Source: CAWHMN01 sp051001135 (GTDB lineage Bacteria > Acidobacteriota > Terriglobia > Terriglobales > Acidobacteriaceae). From it: a DNA stretch of 23,905 nucleotides. The stretch covers positions 1 through 23,905 of the forward strand of contig JBPCNO010000118.1 in NCBI GenBank assembly GCA_051001135.1. The letters are read 5' to 3'. Of the stretch, positions 6,971 to 15,245 are shown in pieces (position 1 is the stretch's first letter; each line of letters starts with the position of its first letter). Both the position numbers and the translations under genes were made by a program. The notes beneath the pieces were generated by a model. The model ran no database searches. It saw only the letters and a program-made list of their open reading frames with translations, and was not told where the DNA came from.

Positions 6971-9900
6971 ATGCGTACCACTCTCAGGATTGTCGTTGCG
7001 TTTTTCCTTCTCGTAGTGGCAGTCGCGGTTCAGGCGCAGACCTTTCGTGGCACTCTGCTGGGAACAGTGAGGGATACGACCGGCGCGGTCGTCCCCGGAG
7101 CGACGGTGGTCGTGAAAAACATGGACACCGGTGTGGAGCGCACCATCGAGAGCGCAGCGGATGGCGCCTTCGGAGCGCCCGAACTACCCATCGGCCGCTA
7201 CAGCCTGACCGTCCGCAAGCAGGGCTTCAACACCTTCGTTGCCGAGGGGCTGAACGTTGCCGTGGCCAGCCAGCAGAGCGTCAATGTCGAGCTGAAGACC
7301 GGCACCCTCACCGAAGCGGTGGTGGTTACGGCGAACGCCCTGCAGGTGGAGACAACGTCCGACACGCTGGGAGCGACGCTCACCACCAACGAGATCAAGA
7401 ACCTGCCGGTGAATGGCCGTGACTACACCAAACTGATCTACCTCACGCCGGGCGTGACCGGCTCTCCGGACCAGATCAGCGACTCGCCCGGTTCCTTCGG
7501 ACCATTTTCCGTGAACGGCGCACGCGGACGATCCAATAATTTCCTGCTCGACGGGACTGACATGAATGACGGGTTCCGGAATGACCCGGCATTGAATGAG
7601 CCCGGCGTCTTCGGCGCGCCCGCGACCATCCTGCCCATCGATGCCGTCTCCGAGCTGCGCGTGCTCTCAAACTTCGAACCCGAGTTCGGCCGCAACGCCG
7701 GCGGCATCATCAACATCGTGACCAAGAGCGGCACCAACGCGCTGCATGGGACTGCGGCAGAGTACTTCCGCAACAACGCGCTCGATGCGCGCAACTTCTT
7801 CAACCCTGTCGGCCAGCCGCAAGCTCCCTTCCACAATAATCAGTTCGGCGCATCCATCGGCGGCCCGATCGTGCGTGACCGCACCTTCTTCTTCTTCGAC
7901 TATGAAGGCCAGCGCGAGAGCGTGGGGACGGTAAGTCAGGCGTGCGTGCCGGATCCCGCGTACATCGCGAGCCTGGGCGGCGCAACGAATCCTGTGATTG
8001 CATCGCTGCTCAAGCGCAATCCCTGGCCCACTCCGAACATCGCCGGCGTGACCACCGGACCCACCGGGTGCAGCGCCCCCAACGCCGATGTGATTGCCCC
8101 CTCCAGCAACAACATCACCAGCTTGATCGCGAAGATCGATCACAACTTCAACGCCAACAACATGCTCACCGGGCGCTACTACTATGGCGACAGCACGCAG
8201 AGCTTTCCTCTGGCGCTCTCCGGCGGCGGCATCCTGCCCGGCTTCAATACGTTTACTCCGACCAGAGTGCAACTGGTCTCCATCTCCTATGTTTCCGTGC
8301 TGACGCCAACCAAAGTGAACGAATTGCGCATGGGATGGAACCGCTTCGCGGAAGGTTTCTTTCCGGAGGATCGCAGCTTCCAGCCGAGTTCGATCGGTCT
8401 GAACGGCGGCGCCGGCTCTGCCGATCAAGGCTTGCCGGTGATTGCGGTCGGCAGCTACTCGCAGCTAGGCGCAAGCAAGTCCGATCCGCGCCAGAGATAC
8501 GATTCGAACTGGCAGGGCTTCGATAACTTCTCCTGGACGCGGGGCCAGCACTCCATCAAATTCGGCTACGAGTTCAGGCGCACCAGTATCACGCAGTTCC
8601 TGGGCACGAACTTCCGCGGCAAACTCAACTTCGACAATATGGCGGATTTCCTCGCGGGCAACGTGACGGCCGGCAGCCAGGCGGAGGGTTACTCTCGCCG
8701 GCACAGCTATCAGAACAACCAGGGCGCTTATCTGCAGGACAGCTACCGCGTCCTGCCACAGCTCACGTTGAACTTCGGTCTGCGCTGGGATTATTTCGGT
8801 ATCTTCCACGAGAAGAACAATCTGCTCAGTAACATCACGTCGCTCGACCCCACCGGCGGCACACTGACCCTGACGCAGGTAGGCCAGCCAGGATTGAGCC
8901 GGCTGTACGAGCCCAACTACAAGAACTTTGCGCCGCGGGTGAGCTCCTCCTGGGATCCGTTCGGCAAAGGTCAGACGGTGATCCGCAGTGGCTTCGGCGT
9001 CTTCTTCGATTCGTTCTCCCAGGATGTCTTCCTGGCCCACCTGCCGTATAACAGCGGTTTCGATCCCGGGCCGGCTTACAATCCGGTCGGGCCTGCGCCC
9101 ATCTTTTCATTAAGTGCGAATGGCGGCGCGATCCAATCCGGTCAGCCCCTCTTCGCCGCTGCCGGGAGCACGCCTGCGGGAGATATCTTCTCCGTCGACC
9201 GCCATGTGCCGACGCCCTACATGATGAACTTCAATCTCAACGTGCAGCAGCAATTATCGGCTCACATGCTCGCGCAAGTTGGCTATGTCGGCTCCGTCGG
9301 CAGGCACCTTCTGCGCTTCCGTGACATCAACCAACCCAGCCAGAGTCTGATCACCGCTACCGATATCGCCTTTGCACAGGCAAACACGTATACCGATCCC
9401 GTAAGCGGACAGACCTTGCCGTGCTACCCAGGCGGTGGACCCGGCTGCATCCCGACCTATAACTCGGCCAGCCGGAACTATGCCAACAATTCCTATGGTG
9501 CTTTCTATATCAACCAGGAAGAAGCTACGGCGCACTCCAGCTATAACTCGTTGCAGACGAGTCTGCGCATCAACGAGTGGCATGGCATCACCAGCATTCT
9601 GAACTACACCTGGTCTCACTCGCTTGACAATGCCAGCGACAGCGAAGACTTCGTGCCGAATGCAGCACAGCCCAACGACAGCACGCGCAGCAATCTGGAA
9701 TATGGCAATTCTAACTTCGATGTCCGCAACCGGCTCACCTGGATCTTTGGCTACCAGTTACCGGACATGGATGGGCGTCTGGCTCTTCTCAGGAATGGCT
9801 GGGGATTCGACAGCACGGTCACGCTGCAGGATGGGCAGCCCTTCAATCTGAACTACAACTTTCAAGACGACTACAGCGGGAGCGGCGAGGGATTCGACCG

Positions 9901-10381
9901 TCCGGACCTCGCCGGCTCGGTGAAGTACACCAAGAAGTCCGCCACGTTTCTGGATCTCTCATCCTTTGCTATTCCTTGCACGCTGACGCAGGTCGCGTTA
10001 GCAAGCGGCACAACCGGAACAGCGCAGGATTGCGTGCCCGGCACGCGCCACTTTGGCAGCCTGGGCCGTGATTCACTGCGCGGCCTGCCGTATAAGAATT
10101 GGGATTTTGCGATCTATAAAAACACCAAGATCGGCGATCGTGTGACTTTGCAGCTTCGCTCCGAGTTCTTCAACATCGTGAACCATCCCAACTTCGCCAG
10201 CCCGCTGCTGCCCGCCTTCATTGCGGATGCTGCGCCCAACGGCTTTGCGCAGAACGGTGCGCGCGAGGTGAGCTCCGGCTTCTACTCCATCAATGCAACC
10301 GGCGACGTGGGACTTGGCAACCCCTTCCTTGGCGGCGGCGCGCCACGTGGCATTCAGTTAGCCGCGAAGGTGACGTTCTAG
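6971..10381 (+). CDS. TonB-dependent receptor with N-terminal carboxypeptidase-regulatory-like domain (Oar-like)
   Basis: This large outer-membrane protein (1,136 residues) has a signal peptide ending at VQAQ (about 1-23) and a carboxypeptidase-regulatory-like beta-sandwich (about 25-112: GTVRDTTGAVVPGATVVVKN). A plug domain (about 125-258) ends in GGIINIVTKSGTNALHG. The rest forms a long beta-barrel closing with a terminal Phe (AAKVTF). This arrangement is the Oar-like type that Acidobacteriota carry in many copies, presumed to import polymers or large ligands with TonB-ExbBD energy. No TonB or SusD-like partner is in the window, so the ligand cannot be named. GGAGGAG sits about 8 bases before the ATG. 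No interruption is seen. Confidence 0.95.
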   Translation: MRTTLRIVVAFFLLVVAVAVQAQTFRGTLLGTVRDTTGAVVPGATVVVKNMDTGVERTIESAADGAFGAPELPIGRYSLTVRKQGFNTFVAEGLNVAVASQQSVNVELKTGTLTEAVVVTANALQVETTSDTLGATLTTNEIKNLPVNGRDYTKLIYLTPGVTGSPDQISDSPGSFGPFSVNGARGRSNNFLLDGTDMNDGFRNDPALNEPGVFGAPATILPIDAVSELRVLSNFEPEFGRNAGGIINIVTKSGTNALHGTAAEYFRNNALDARNFFNPVGQPQAPFHNNQFGASIGGPIVRDRTFFFFDYEGQRESVGTVSQACVPDPAYIASLGGATNPVIASLLKRNPWPTPNIAGVTTGPTGCSAPNADVIAPSSNNITSLIAKIDHNFNANNMLTGRYYYGDSTQSFPLALSGGGILPGFNTFTPTRVQLVSISYVSVLTPTKVNELRMGWNRFAEGFFPEDRSFQPSSIGLNGGAGSADQGLPVIAVGSYSQLGASKSDPRQRYDSNWQGFDNFSWTRGQHSIKFGYEFRRTSITQFLGTNFRGKLNFDNMADFLAGNVTAGSQAEGYSRRHSYQNNQGAYLQDSYRVLPQLTLNFGLRWDYFGIFHEKNNLLSNITSLDPTGGTLTLTQVGQPGLSRLYEPNYKNFAPRVSSSWDPFGKGQTVIRSGFGVFFDSFSQDVFLAHLPYNSGFDPGPAYNPVGPAPIFSLSANGGAIQSGQPLFAAAGSTPAGDIFSVDRHVPTPYMMNFNLNVQQQLSAHMLAQVGYVGSVGRHLLRFRDINQPSQSLITATDIAFAQANTYTDPVSGQTLPCYPGGGPGCIPTYNSASRNYANNSYGAFYINQEEATAHSSYNSLQTSLRINEWHGITSILNYTWSHSLDNASDSEDFVPNAAQPNDSTRSNLEYGNSNFDVRNRLTWIFGYQLPDMDGRLALLRNGWGFDSTVTLQDGQPFNLNYNFQDDYSGSGEGFDRPDLAGSVKYTKKSATFLDLSSFAIPCTLTQVALASGTTGTAQDCVPGTRHFGSLGRDSLRGLPYKNWDFAIYKNTKIGDRVTLQLRSEFFNIVNHPNFASPLLPAFIADAAPNGFAQNGAREVSSGFYSINATGDVGLGNPFLGGGAPRGIQLAAKVTF

Positions 10382-10457
10382 CCGACGAGCGTCGTTCGGA
10401 AATCGATAACCAGGTCTGTGACCCTCATTGTCATTGACGCGGGACGGCTCAAGCCTC

Positions 10458-10475
10458 TCCGCCACGTGTGGCGGA
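10458..10475. promoter_or_regulatory. 8+2+8 inverted repeat before the glycosyltransferase gene
   Basis: TCCGCCACGTGTGGCGGA has perfect eight-base arms around GT. It lies 76 bases after the receptor stop and 42 bases before the next start, in a 136-base gap. No T-run follows on the plus strand, so it is not a standard terminator. The near-palindromic form suits a dimeric regulator site or an RNA hairpin with a CGTG loop. Confidence 0.55.
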
Positions 10476-10517
10476 AGACGCGAAGCTCGTCATGGTGTAC
10501 GGTGCAGGGAAGCACCC

Positions 10518-12098
10518 ATGAGCCTCGCATCTCCAACTCCCCCGTCGCCGCAAAAGACGTGGACACTCCGTCCGAACGCGGACAGCCGGCTTGACTGGCT
10601 TGCCGGATGGCTGCTCGCGGCCGCAGCCGCGGTCCTCACGACGCGGCCCTTTTGGCCCGGGCAATGGGCGCGGCATCCCTGGATGACCTGGGTGCGCGAC
10701 GATTTTTTCTACTATCTCGCCATCGCGCGCAACCTGGCGCAAGGCCACGGTTCCACCTTCGACCGGCTCACGCCGACCAACGGCTACCATCCGCTGTGGC
10801 TGCTTCTGCTTGCGGGCATCTGCCATATCTCGACCGCGCCACACTTCCTCATCGCCTGGATCGCCCTCACCTGTTTCGTCGCTACTCTGGCTACATATGC
10901 GTGCGCGATCGCTATCCTGCGGCGCTGCGGCATCATCGGCGCGCTCCGCCCTCTGCTCGCCGCCTATGTGGCGTTGAACTCGCTCGACCTGTTCTTCTAT
11001 GGAATGGAAGTGACGCTCGCGATCCCGCTGGCGTTGCTGCTGATCGCCGCGTTGCTGCATGTAGGCGCCGAGCGTGGCTGGGCGTGGTGGCTAGGCGTGG
11101 GGCTCCTGGTCTCGGCGCTCGGACTGGCGCGGCTCGATAGCCTGATCTTCATAGTCCTGCTGGGCGCCGCGTCGTTGAGTGTTCCGCAGGTGCGAGCAGC
11201 CTTGTGGCCCCGGAGTGCTCTGGCGTTCGTCACCGGTCTGCTGCCGTTGCTGGGCTATTTCCTCAACAGTCGCCTGATCTTTGGGTTGTGGCTGCCGGTC
11301 TCCGGAACAGCCAAGCAGTTGCGCTCGGGCCATGCGCCTTCGCTCGAAGTATGGGCCAGCGTGCTGAATGCGCCCCGCTTCGCGCTGCTCAACCTTCTGG
11401 TCGTGCTCGCCGGCGTCGCGGTTTTGCCATTTGCATGGAAAAAGTTGCGCGCGGTCGAGCGCTCGATCCTCAGCGCCGCGCTCCTCTTTCCTTTCGTCTT
11501 CGTGCTCATCCTCTCCATGCGTACCGACTGGGAGATGTGGCCCTGGTATGCATGGGTATGGAGACCCGCACTCTGCGCCAGCCTTGCGCTGTGGTTCAGC
11601 CCCAGGCTTAACCTCGCGCTCCTCCGGACCCGCCGGGTCCAAGCATTCGCAGCGGCGGTGGTGCTGGTGCGGCTGGCTACGATCGCATGGCCACCCGGAC
11701 AGCTCGATTTCTACCAGGCCGCGATCGAGGTGCGGAACTTCGCCGTGACGCATCCCGGCGTCTACGCCATGGGCGACCGCGCGGGTATGATCGCCTACCT
11801 GCTCCCGTATCCGCTGGTGCAGACTGAGGGGCTGGTGATGGATCGCGCGTTTCTCGTGCACATCCGTCGGCGGGACAATTTGTGGCAGACACTGGGCCTT
11901 TACAATGTCCGCTACTACATCGGCTCTTCATGGGAGAGCGCGCCGTCCTACCGCAATGGCTGCTACTACGCCGTTGAACCGGTCGAGGCCGGCGCGGAGT
12001 CGCCACACATGCAGGGGAAGCTCTGCCAGCCTCCGCTCCTCCGGGTAAAGCATAATGGCGTGGAGACGATGATCTTTGCGTTGCAACGGATTCCGTGA
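10518..12098 (+). CDS. GT-C-type membrane glycosyltransferase-like protein
   Basis: This 526-residue protein has around ten to eleven membrane segments and a soluble C-terminal part of about 130 residues. After the first membrane segment comes RDDFFYYLAIARNLAQGHG, then TPTNGYHPLW. The paired Asp61-Asp62 in the first outer loop is the pattern of GT-C glycosyltransferases that use polyprenyl-phosphate sugars (PMT/ArnT-like relatives). The ATG at 10518 is chosen because AGGGAAG lies just upstream; the frame is open to 10428. It overlaps the next gene by GTGA. Sugar and acceptor are unknown, and only the fold and first-loop motif support the call. Confidence 0.72.
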   Translation: MSLASPTPPSPQKTWTLRPNADSRLDWLAGWLLAAAAAVLTTRPFWPGQWARHPWMTWVRDDFFYYLAIARNLAQGHGSTFDRLTPTNGYHPLWLLLLAGICHISTAPHFLIAWIALTCFVATLATYACAIAILRRCGIIGALRPLLAAYVALNSLDLFFYGMEVTLAIPLALLLIAALLHVGAERGWAWWLGVGLLVSALGLARLDSLIFIVLLGAASLSVPQVRAALWPRSALAFVTGLLPLLGYFLNSRLIFGLWLPVSGTAKQLRSGHAPSLEVWASVLNAPRFALLNLLVVLAGVAVLPFAWKKLRAVERSILSAALLFPFVFVLILSMRTDWEMWPWYAWVWRPALCASLALWFSPRLNLALLRTRRVQAFAAAVVLVRLATIAWPPGQLDFYQAAIEVRNFAVTHPGVYAMGDRAGMIAYLLPYPLVQTEGLVMDRAFLVHIRRRDNLWQTLGLYNVRYYIGSSWESAPSYRNGCYYAVEPVEAGAESPHMQGKLCQPPLLRVKHNGVETMIFALQRIP

Positions 12099-12820
12099 CC
12101 GAAAAGCTGAGACACATGCGGCGCGTCGAATACGCCGAACACCGGAAGATGCGGACGCGCAATGCGCGTCTCTACCGGCTGCTGCACTGGCCCATCTGGA
12201 TCTTCGTGTTCTTTCTCGCGCCCGGGCCTTTGACCTTCGATCTCTTCGCGGGACGCGGCAATCGCTGGAACCTGCTGTGGCTCGCTGCCGTTCTTCTCGG
12301 CACGGGTATCGCCGCGGTACGCGGCAAATTGCCGGGTGCTGAACCAGGTCCTTACATCCTGCGCTTTACTGAGGATCGTCCCAACCCACTCTATCGGAGG
12401 GTGTGTTACACCTTCGGCTGGAACGCGGCTCTCAACTTCGCTCTCATGAATCTCATCGGCCTGGTGATCGCGGTATGTACGGGACGGTGGTACATGCAGC
12501 ACATCTACACTGCCGTGTACTTCCCCGTGCTGGCGCTGGTGTTGGCATTGGGAATCGCCGGACGGCTGCCGCGCGTGGGACGCTCGACCAAAGGTGAGGG
12601 ATGGGAGCGCCGCTACTTCTACGGCACCGTCTGGGCGGTCACATTCGCGCAGGCAGCGCTCCTGCTGCTGTGGAAAACGCTGCCGCGCGGGCACTCGGCG
12701 GACGTTTTGAAACTGGCGGTGTATATGGCGGTGCTGCTCCTGGTGGGCGGCGCTGCTGCCCGCGGCGCGCTGCCGCGGACGCGCCCCATCGTCCCCGGAG
12801 ACCTCATGGTCGCCGACTAG
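12095..12820 (+). CDS. Polytopic membrane protein of unknown function
   Basis: I do not recognise a family. The 241-residue protein has a basic N-terminal tail (about 1-28), then about six predicted membrane segments (near 30-46, 58-74, 105-125, 133-150, 180-200 and 205-222). Between the second and third is a charged loop containing LRFTEDRPNPLYRR. The start is a GTG whose GTGA overlaps the glycosyltransferase stop, which suggests translational coupling; an alternative ATG lies at 12116. The stop is nine bases from the convergent glpF stop. Tight linkage makes a role beside the glycosyltransferase likely, perhaps as a lipid-carrier or partner protein, but this is inference from position only. 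Confidence 0.75.
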   Translation: MTEKLRHMRRVEYAEHRKMRTRNARLYRLLHWPIWIFVFFLAPGPLTFDLFAGRGNRWNLLWLAAVLLGTGIAAVRGKLPGAEPGPYILRFTEDRPNPLYRRVCYTFGWNAALNFALMNLIGLVIAVCTGRWYMQHIYTAVYFPVLALVLALGIAGRLPRVGRSTKGEGWERRYFYGTVWAVTFAQAALLLLWKTLPRGHSADVLKLAVYMAVLLLVGGAAARGALPRTRPIVPGDLMVAD

Positions 12821-12829
12821 AGCAACCCT

Positions 12830-13564
12830 TTATGCGCCCAGAAAGCGCAGCACCAATCCTCCCAACGCCGCGCCGATGATCGGCCCGATGACTGGAATCG
12901 GTGCGTAGCTCCAGCCGGAACTGCCTTTGCCAGAGAGCGGCAGGATGGCGTGAGCTACGCGCGGACCAAGATCGCGCGCGGGGTTGATGGCGTAGCCGGT
13001 AGTTGCCCCGAGCGACAGGCCGATGCCCCAGATCAGGCAGCTTATCAAATACGGGGTAAGCCCGGCGGCGGCGCCGGTGGTCAGTACCAGCTTGGAGGTC
13101 ATGGCTCCTACCACGATAATGAGCACGAACGTGCCGATAATCTCGCTGAGCAGGTTGAACACCGTGTTGCGGATCGCCGGCATGGTGCAGAAGACAGCCA
13201 GCTTGAGACTTGTATCCTCCGTCGCCTTCCAATGCGGGTAGTAGTGCAGCCACACCAGCAATGCTCCCACGAAGCCGCCGGCAAACTGCGCGGCGGCATA
13301 GGGGAGGAGGTTGGAAAAGTCATGCGACTTGATGCTCAGGGCGAGCGTGATGCCGGGATTGAGATGCGCGTCCGCGCTCCCGAAGAGATTGGCCGTGAAG
13401 ATGCCGCACAATACCGCAAAGCACCAGCCAGCGGTGATGACCAACCACCCGGAGCCCTCCGCCTTCGTTCGCTTGAGCAGCACGGCAGCCACTACCCCAT
13501 CCCCAAGCAACATCATCATCATGGTTCCCAGGAACTCTCCCAGCATCGGCGACCGCACTATCAC
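12830..13564 (-). CDS. glpF: Glycerol uptake facilitator (aquaglyceroporin)
   Basis: GlpF lets glycerol cross the inner membrane by facilitated diffusion. The 244-residue protein has six membrane segments and two half-helices. The second pore motif is intact, NPARDLGPR (194-202), and Asp198 after the Arg is the usual mark of glycerol rather than water channels. The first motif is AHLNPGITLA, so NPG (69-71) replaces NPA. A GTG start at 13564 is favoured by GGGGGGAAG just upstream; an ATG at 13546 (MLGEFLGT) is the alternative. It lies last in the glpK-glpD-glpF order, 112 bases after glpD, and may have an extra promoter there. Its partners make glycerol the likely substrate. Confidence 0.93.
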   Translation of the reverse strand: MIVRSPMLGEFLGTMMMMLLGDGVVAAVLLKRTKAEGSGWLVITAGWCFAVLCGIFTANLFGSADAHLNPGITLALSIKSHDFSNLLPYAAAQFAGGFVGALLVWLHYYPHWKATEDTSLKLAVFCTMPAIRNTVFNLLSEIIGTFVLIIVVGAMTSKLVLTTGAAAGLTPYLISCLIWGIGLSLGATTGYAINPARDLGPRVAHAILPLSGKGSSGWSYAPIPVIGPIIGAALGGLVLRFLGA

Positions 13565-13676
13565 GTCTTCTTCCCCCCGGTTTTGATCCGCGTATGTGAA
13601 TCTGCGTCTGCGGTGGAACTGCTAGGATTCAGGATCGATTTTTGTTACGTTACGCTCGCGCGCGATCACAAGAAAG

Positions 13677-15245
13677 CTAGCGAACCATATAGGTATCGGC
13701 CAGCGCACGAAAAGATTCGAGCTGCTCCGCGATCCATGCATCACTTTGGCCCAGCTCCTTGGCCATGATGCGCGCAGTCGGCGCCGCCATCGCCAGCGCA
13801 GCCTTGGCGTTCAGGAAGAGCGCCCGTGTGCGGCGGGAGAGCACGTCGTCTACGGTACGCGCCATCTCTTCCCGCACACCCCACACCACCTCCGCGCCGA
13901 TGTAGGGAAGCGCAGGATGGAGCGGGCTGGCGAGCTCCGGGTCCGCCGTCGCCAGCGCGCGCACCTTCTCCGCATCTGCGCCGTAAACCCACAGACTGCC
14001 CAGATCGTCGATGTTTTCCTGATAGCCATGGATGCGGAGGTGCTGCGTGACGCACGCCATGTCCGCCAGCCGGCCCAGCGTGATGGCGTGGTTCACGCAG
14101 TCTTCTGCCATGTGGCGATACGTCGTCCACTTGCCGCCGGTGATGGTGAGCAGGCCCGAGTTGTCTACGTGAATGGTGTGATCGCGCGAGAGGGCGGAGG
14201 TCTTTCCCGCGTCGCTGCCCGCCGCTTTCACCAGCGGTCGAATCCCCACATAGACACTGAGCACGTCGTCCCGTGTCGGCGGCCGGCTCAAGTAGAGCCT
14301 CGCGGTGTCCAGGACAAAATCGATCTCCTGCTCCAGCGGCAGCGGGTCGTAGCTGGGCTCGTCGATCGGCGTATCGGTGGTGCCCACCACGGTATGTCCG
14401 TGCCAGGGAATCGCAAAGAGCACGCGGCCATCGCTGGTATGCGGCACCATGATGGCGGTGTCGCCGCGAAGGAATGAGCGCTGAAACACCAGATGGATGC
14501 CCTGGCTCGGTTCGATCATCGGCTCGGCGTGCGGTTCGGAGAGACGGCGCACCTCGTCGGTGAAGATGCCGGTTGCGTTGACGACGACCTTGGCCTGGGC
14601 AACGAAACGCTCGCCCGATTCGCCATCGACTGCTATTACGCCGTTCACGTAGCCCTCTGCATCCTTCGTGATCTCCGTGACGGCGGCGTAGTTCAAGAGA
14701 GTCGCGCCATGGTCTGCGGCCGTCGCCGCCAGGTGGATCAGCAGTCGCGCGTCGTCGAACTGGCCGTCGTAATAGATGACTCCACGCTGCAAACCTTCCT
14801 GCTGGATGGTGGGCAGCCGCTCCAATGTCTCCTCCCGCGACAGCACGCGCGATTTGCCAAAGCCGTATCTGCCGGCGAGCAGGTCGTAGACCTTCAGACC
14901 GATGCCATAGAAAGGCGTCTCCCACCAGATATAATTGGGCACGACAAACGCGAGATCGTGGACGAGATGCGGTGCGTTCTGGCGCAACAGGCCGCGCTCT
15001 TTCAGCGCCTCCATCACCAGCGAGATGTTGCCTTGTTCCAAATACCGCACGCCGCCGTGCACCAGCTTGGTGGAGCGGCTGGAGGTAGCCTTGCCGAAGT
15101 CCTCGCGCTCGCAGAGCAGCACCGAGAACCCCCGCGTTGCCGCATCGACCGCAACACCCATACCGGTAGCGCCGCCACCCACCACAACGATATCCCAGGG
15201 CTTTTGGCGGGCCTTCGCCCGGGCCAGCATCTCCCCTCGATTCAT
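13677..15245 (-). CDS. glpD: Glycerol-3-phosphate dehydrogenase, FAD-dependent
   Basis: GlpD oxidises glycerol 3-phosphate to dihydroxyacetone phosphate at the inner face of the membrane and passes electrons to quinone. The 522-residue protein has the FAD-binding VVVGGGATGMG (20-30) and the family motif SSRSTKLVHGGVRYLEQGN (55-73). It also has the later GGKWTTYR stretch and the C-terminal domain typical of GlpD, at normal length. The ATG at 15245 overlaps the glpK stop by ATGA, so the dehydrogenase is coupled to the kinase that makes its substrate. A frame of about 600 codons on the same strand over this region is only its shadow. Confidence 0.96.
   Translation of the reverse strand: MNRGEMLARAKARQKPWDIVVVGGGATGMGVAVDAATRGFSVLLCEREDFGKATSSRSTKLVHGGVRYLEQGNISLVMEALKERGLLRQNAPHLVHDLAFVVPNYIWWETPFYGIGLKVYDLLAGRYGFGKSRVLSREETLERLPTIQQEGLQRGVIYYDGQFDDARLLIHLAATAADHGATLLNYAAVTEITKDAEGYVNGVIAVDGESGERFVAQAKVVVNATGIFTDEVRRLSEPHAEPMIEPSQGIHLVFQRSFLRGDTAIMVPHTSDGRVLFAIPWHGHTVVGTTDTPIDEPSYDPLPLEQEIDFVLDTARLYLSRPPTRDDVLSVYVGIRPLVKAAGSDAGKTSALSRDHTIHVDNSGLLTITGGKWTTYRHMAEDCVNHAITLGRLADMACVTQHLRIHGYQENIDDLGSLWVYGADAEKVRALATADPELASPLHPALPYIGAEVVWGVREEMARTVDDVLSRRTRALFLNAKAALAMAAPTARIMAKELGQSDAWIAEQLESFRALADTYMVR

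Noticed and set aside
7667..8428. Open frame of 253 codons on the minus strand
   Set aside because: It is fully antisense to the TonB-dependent receptor, which is intact and clearly recognised.
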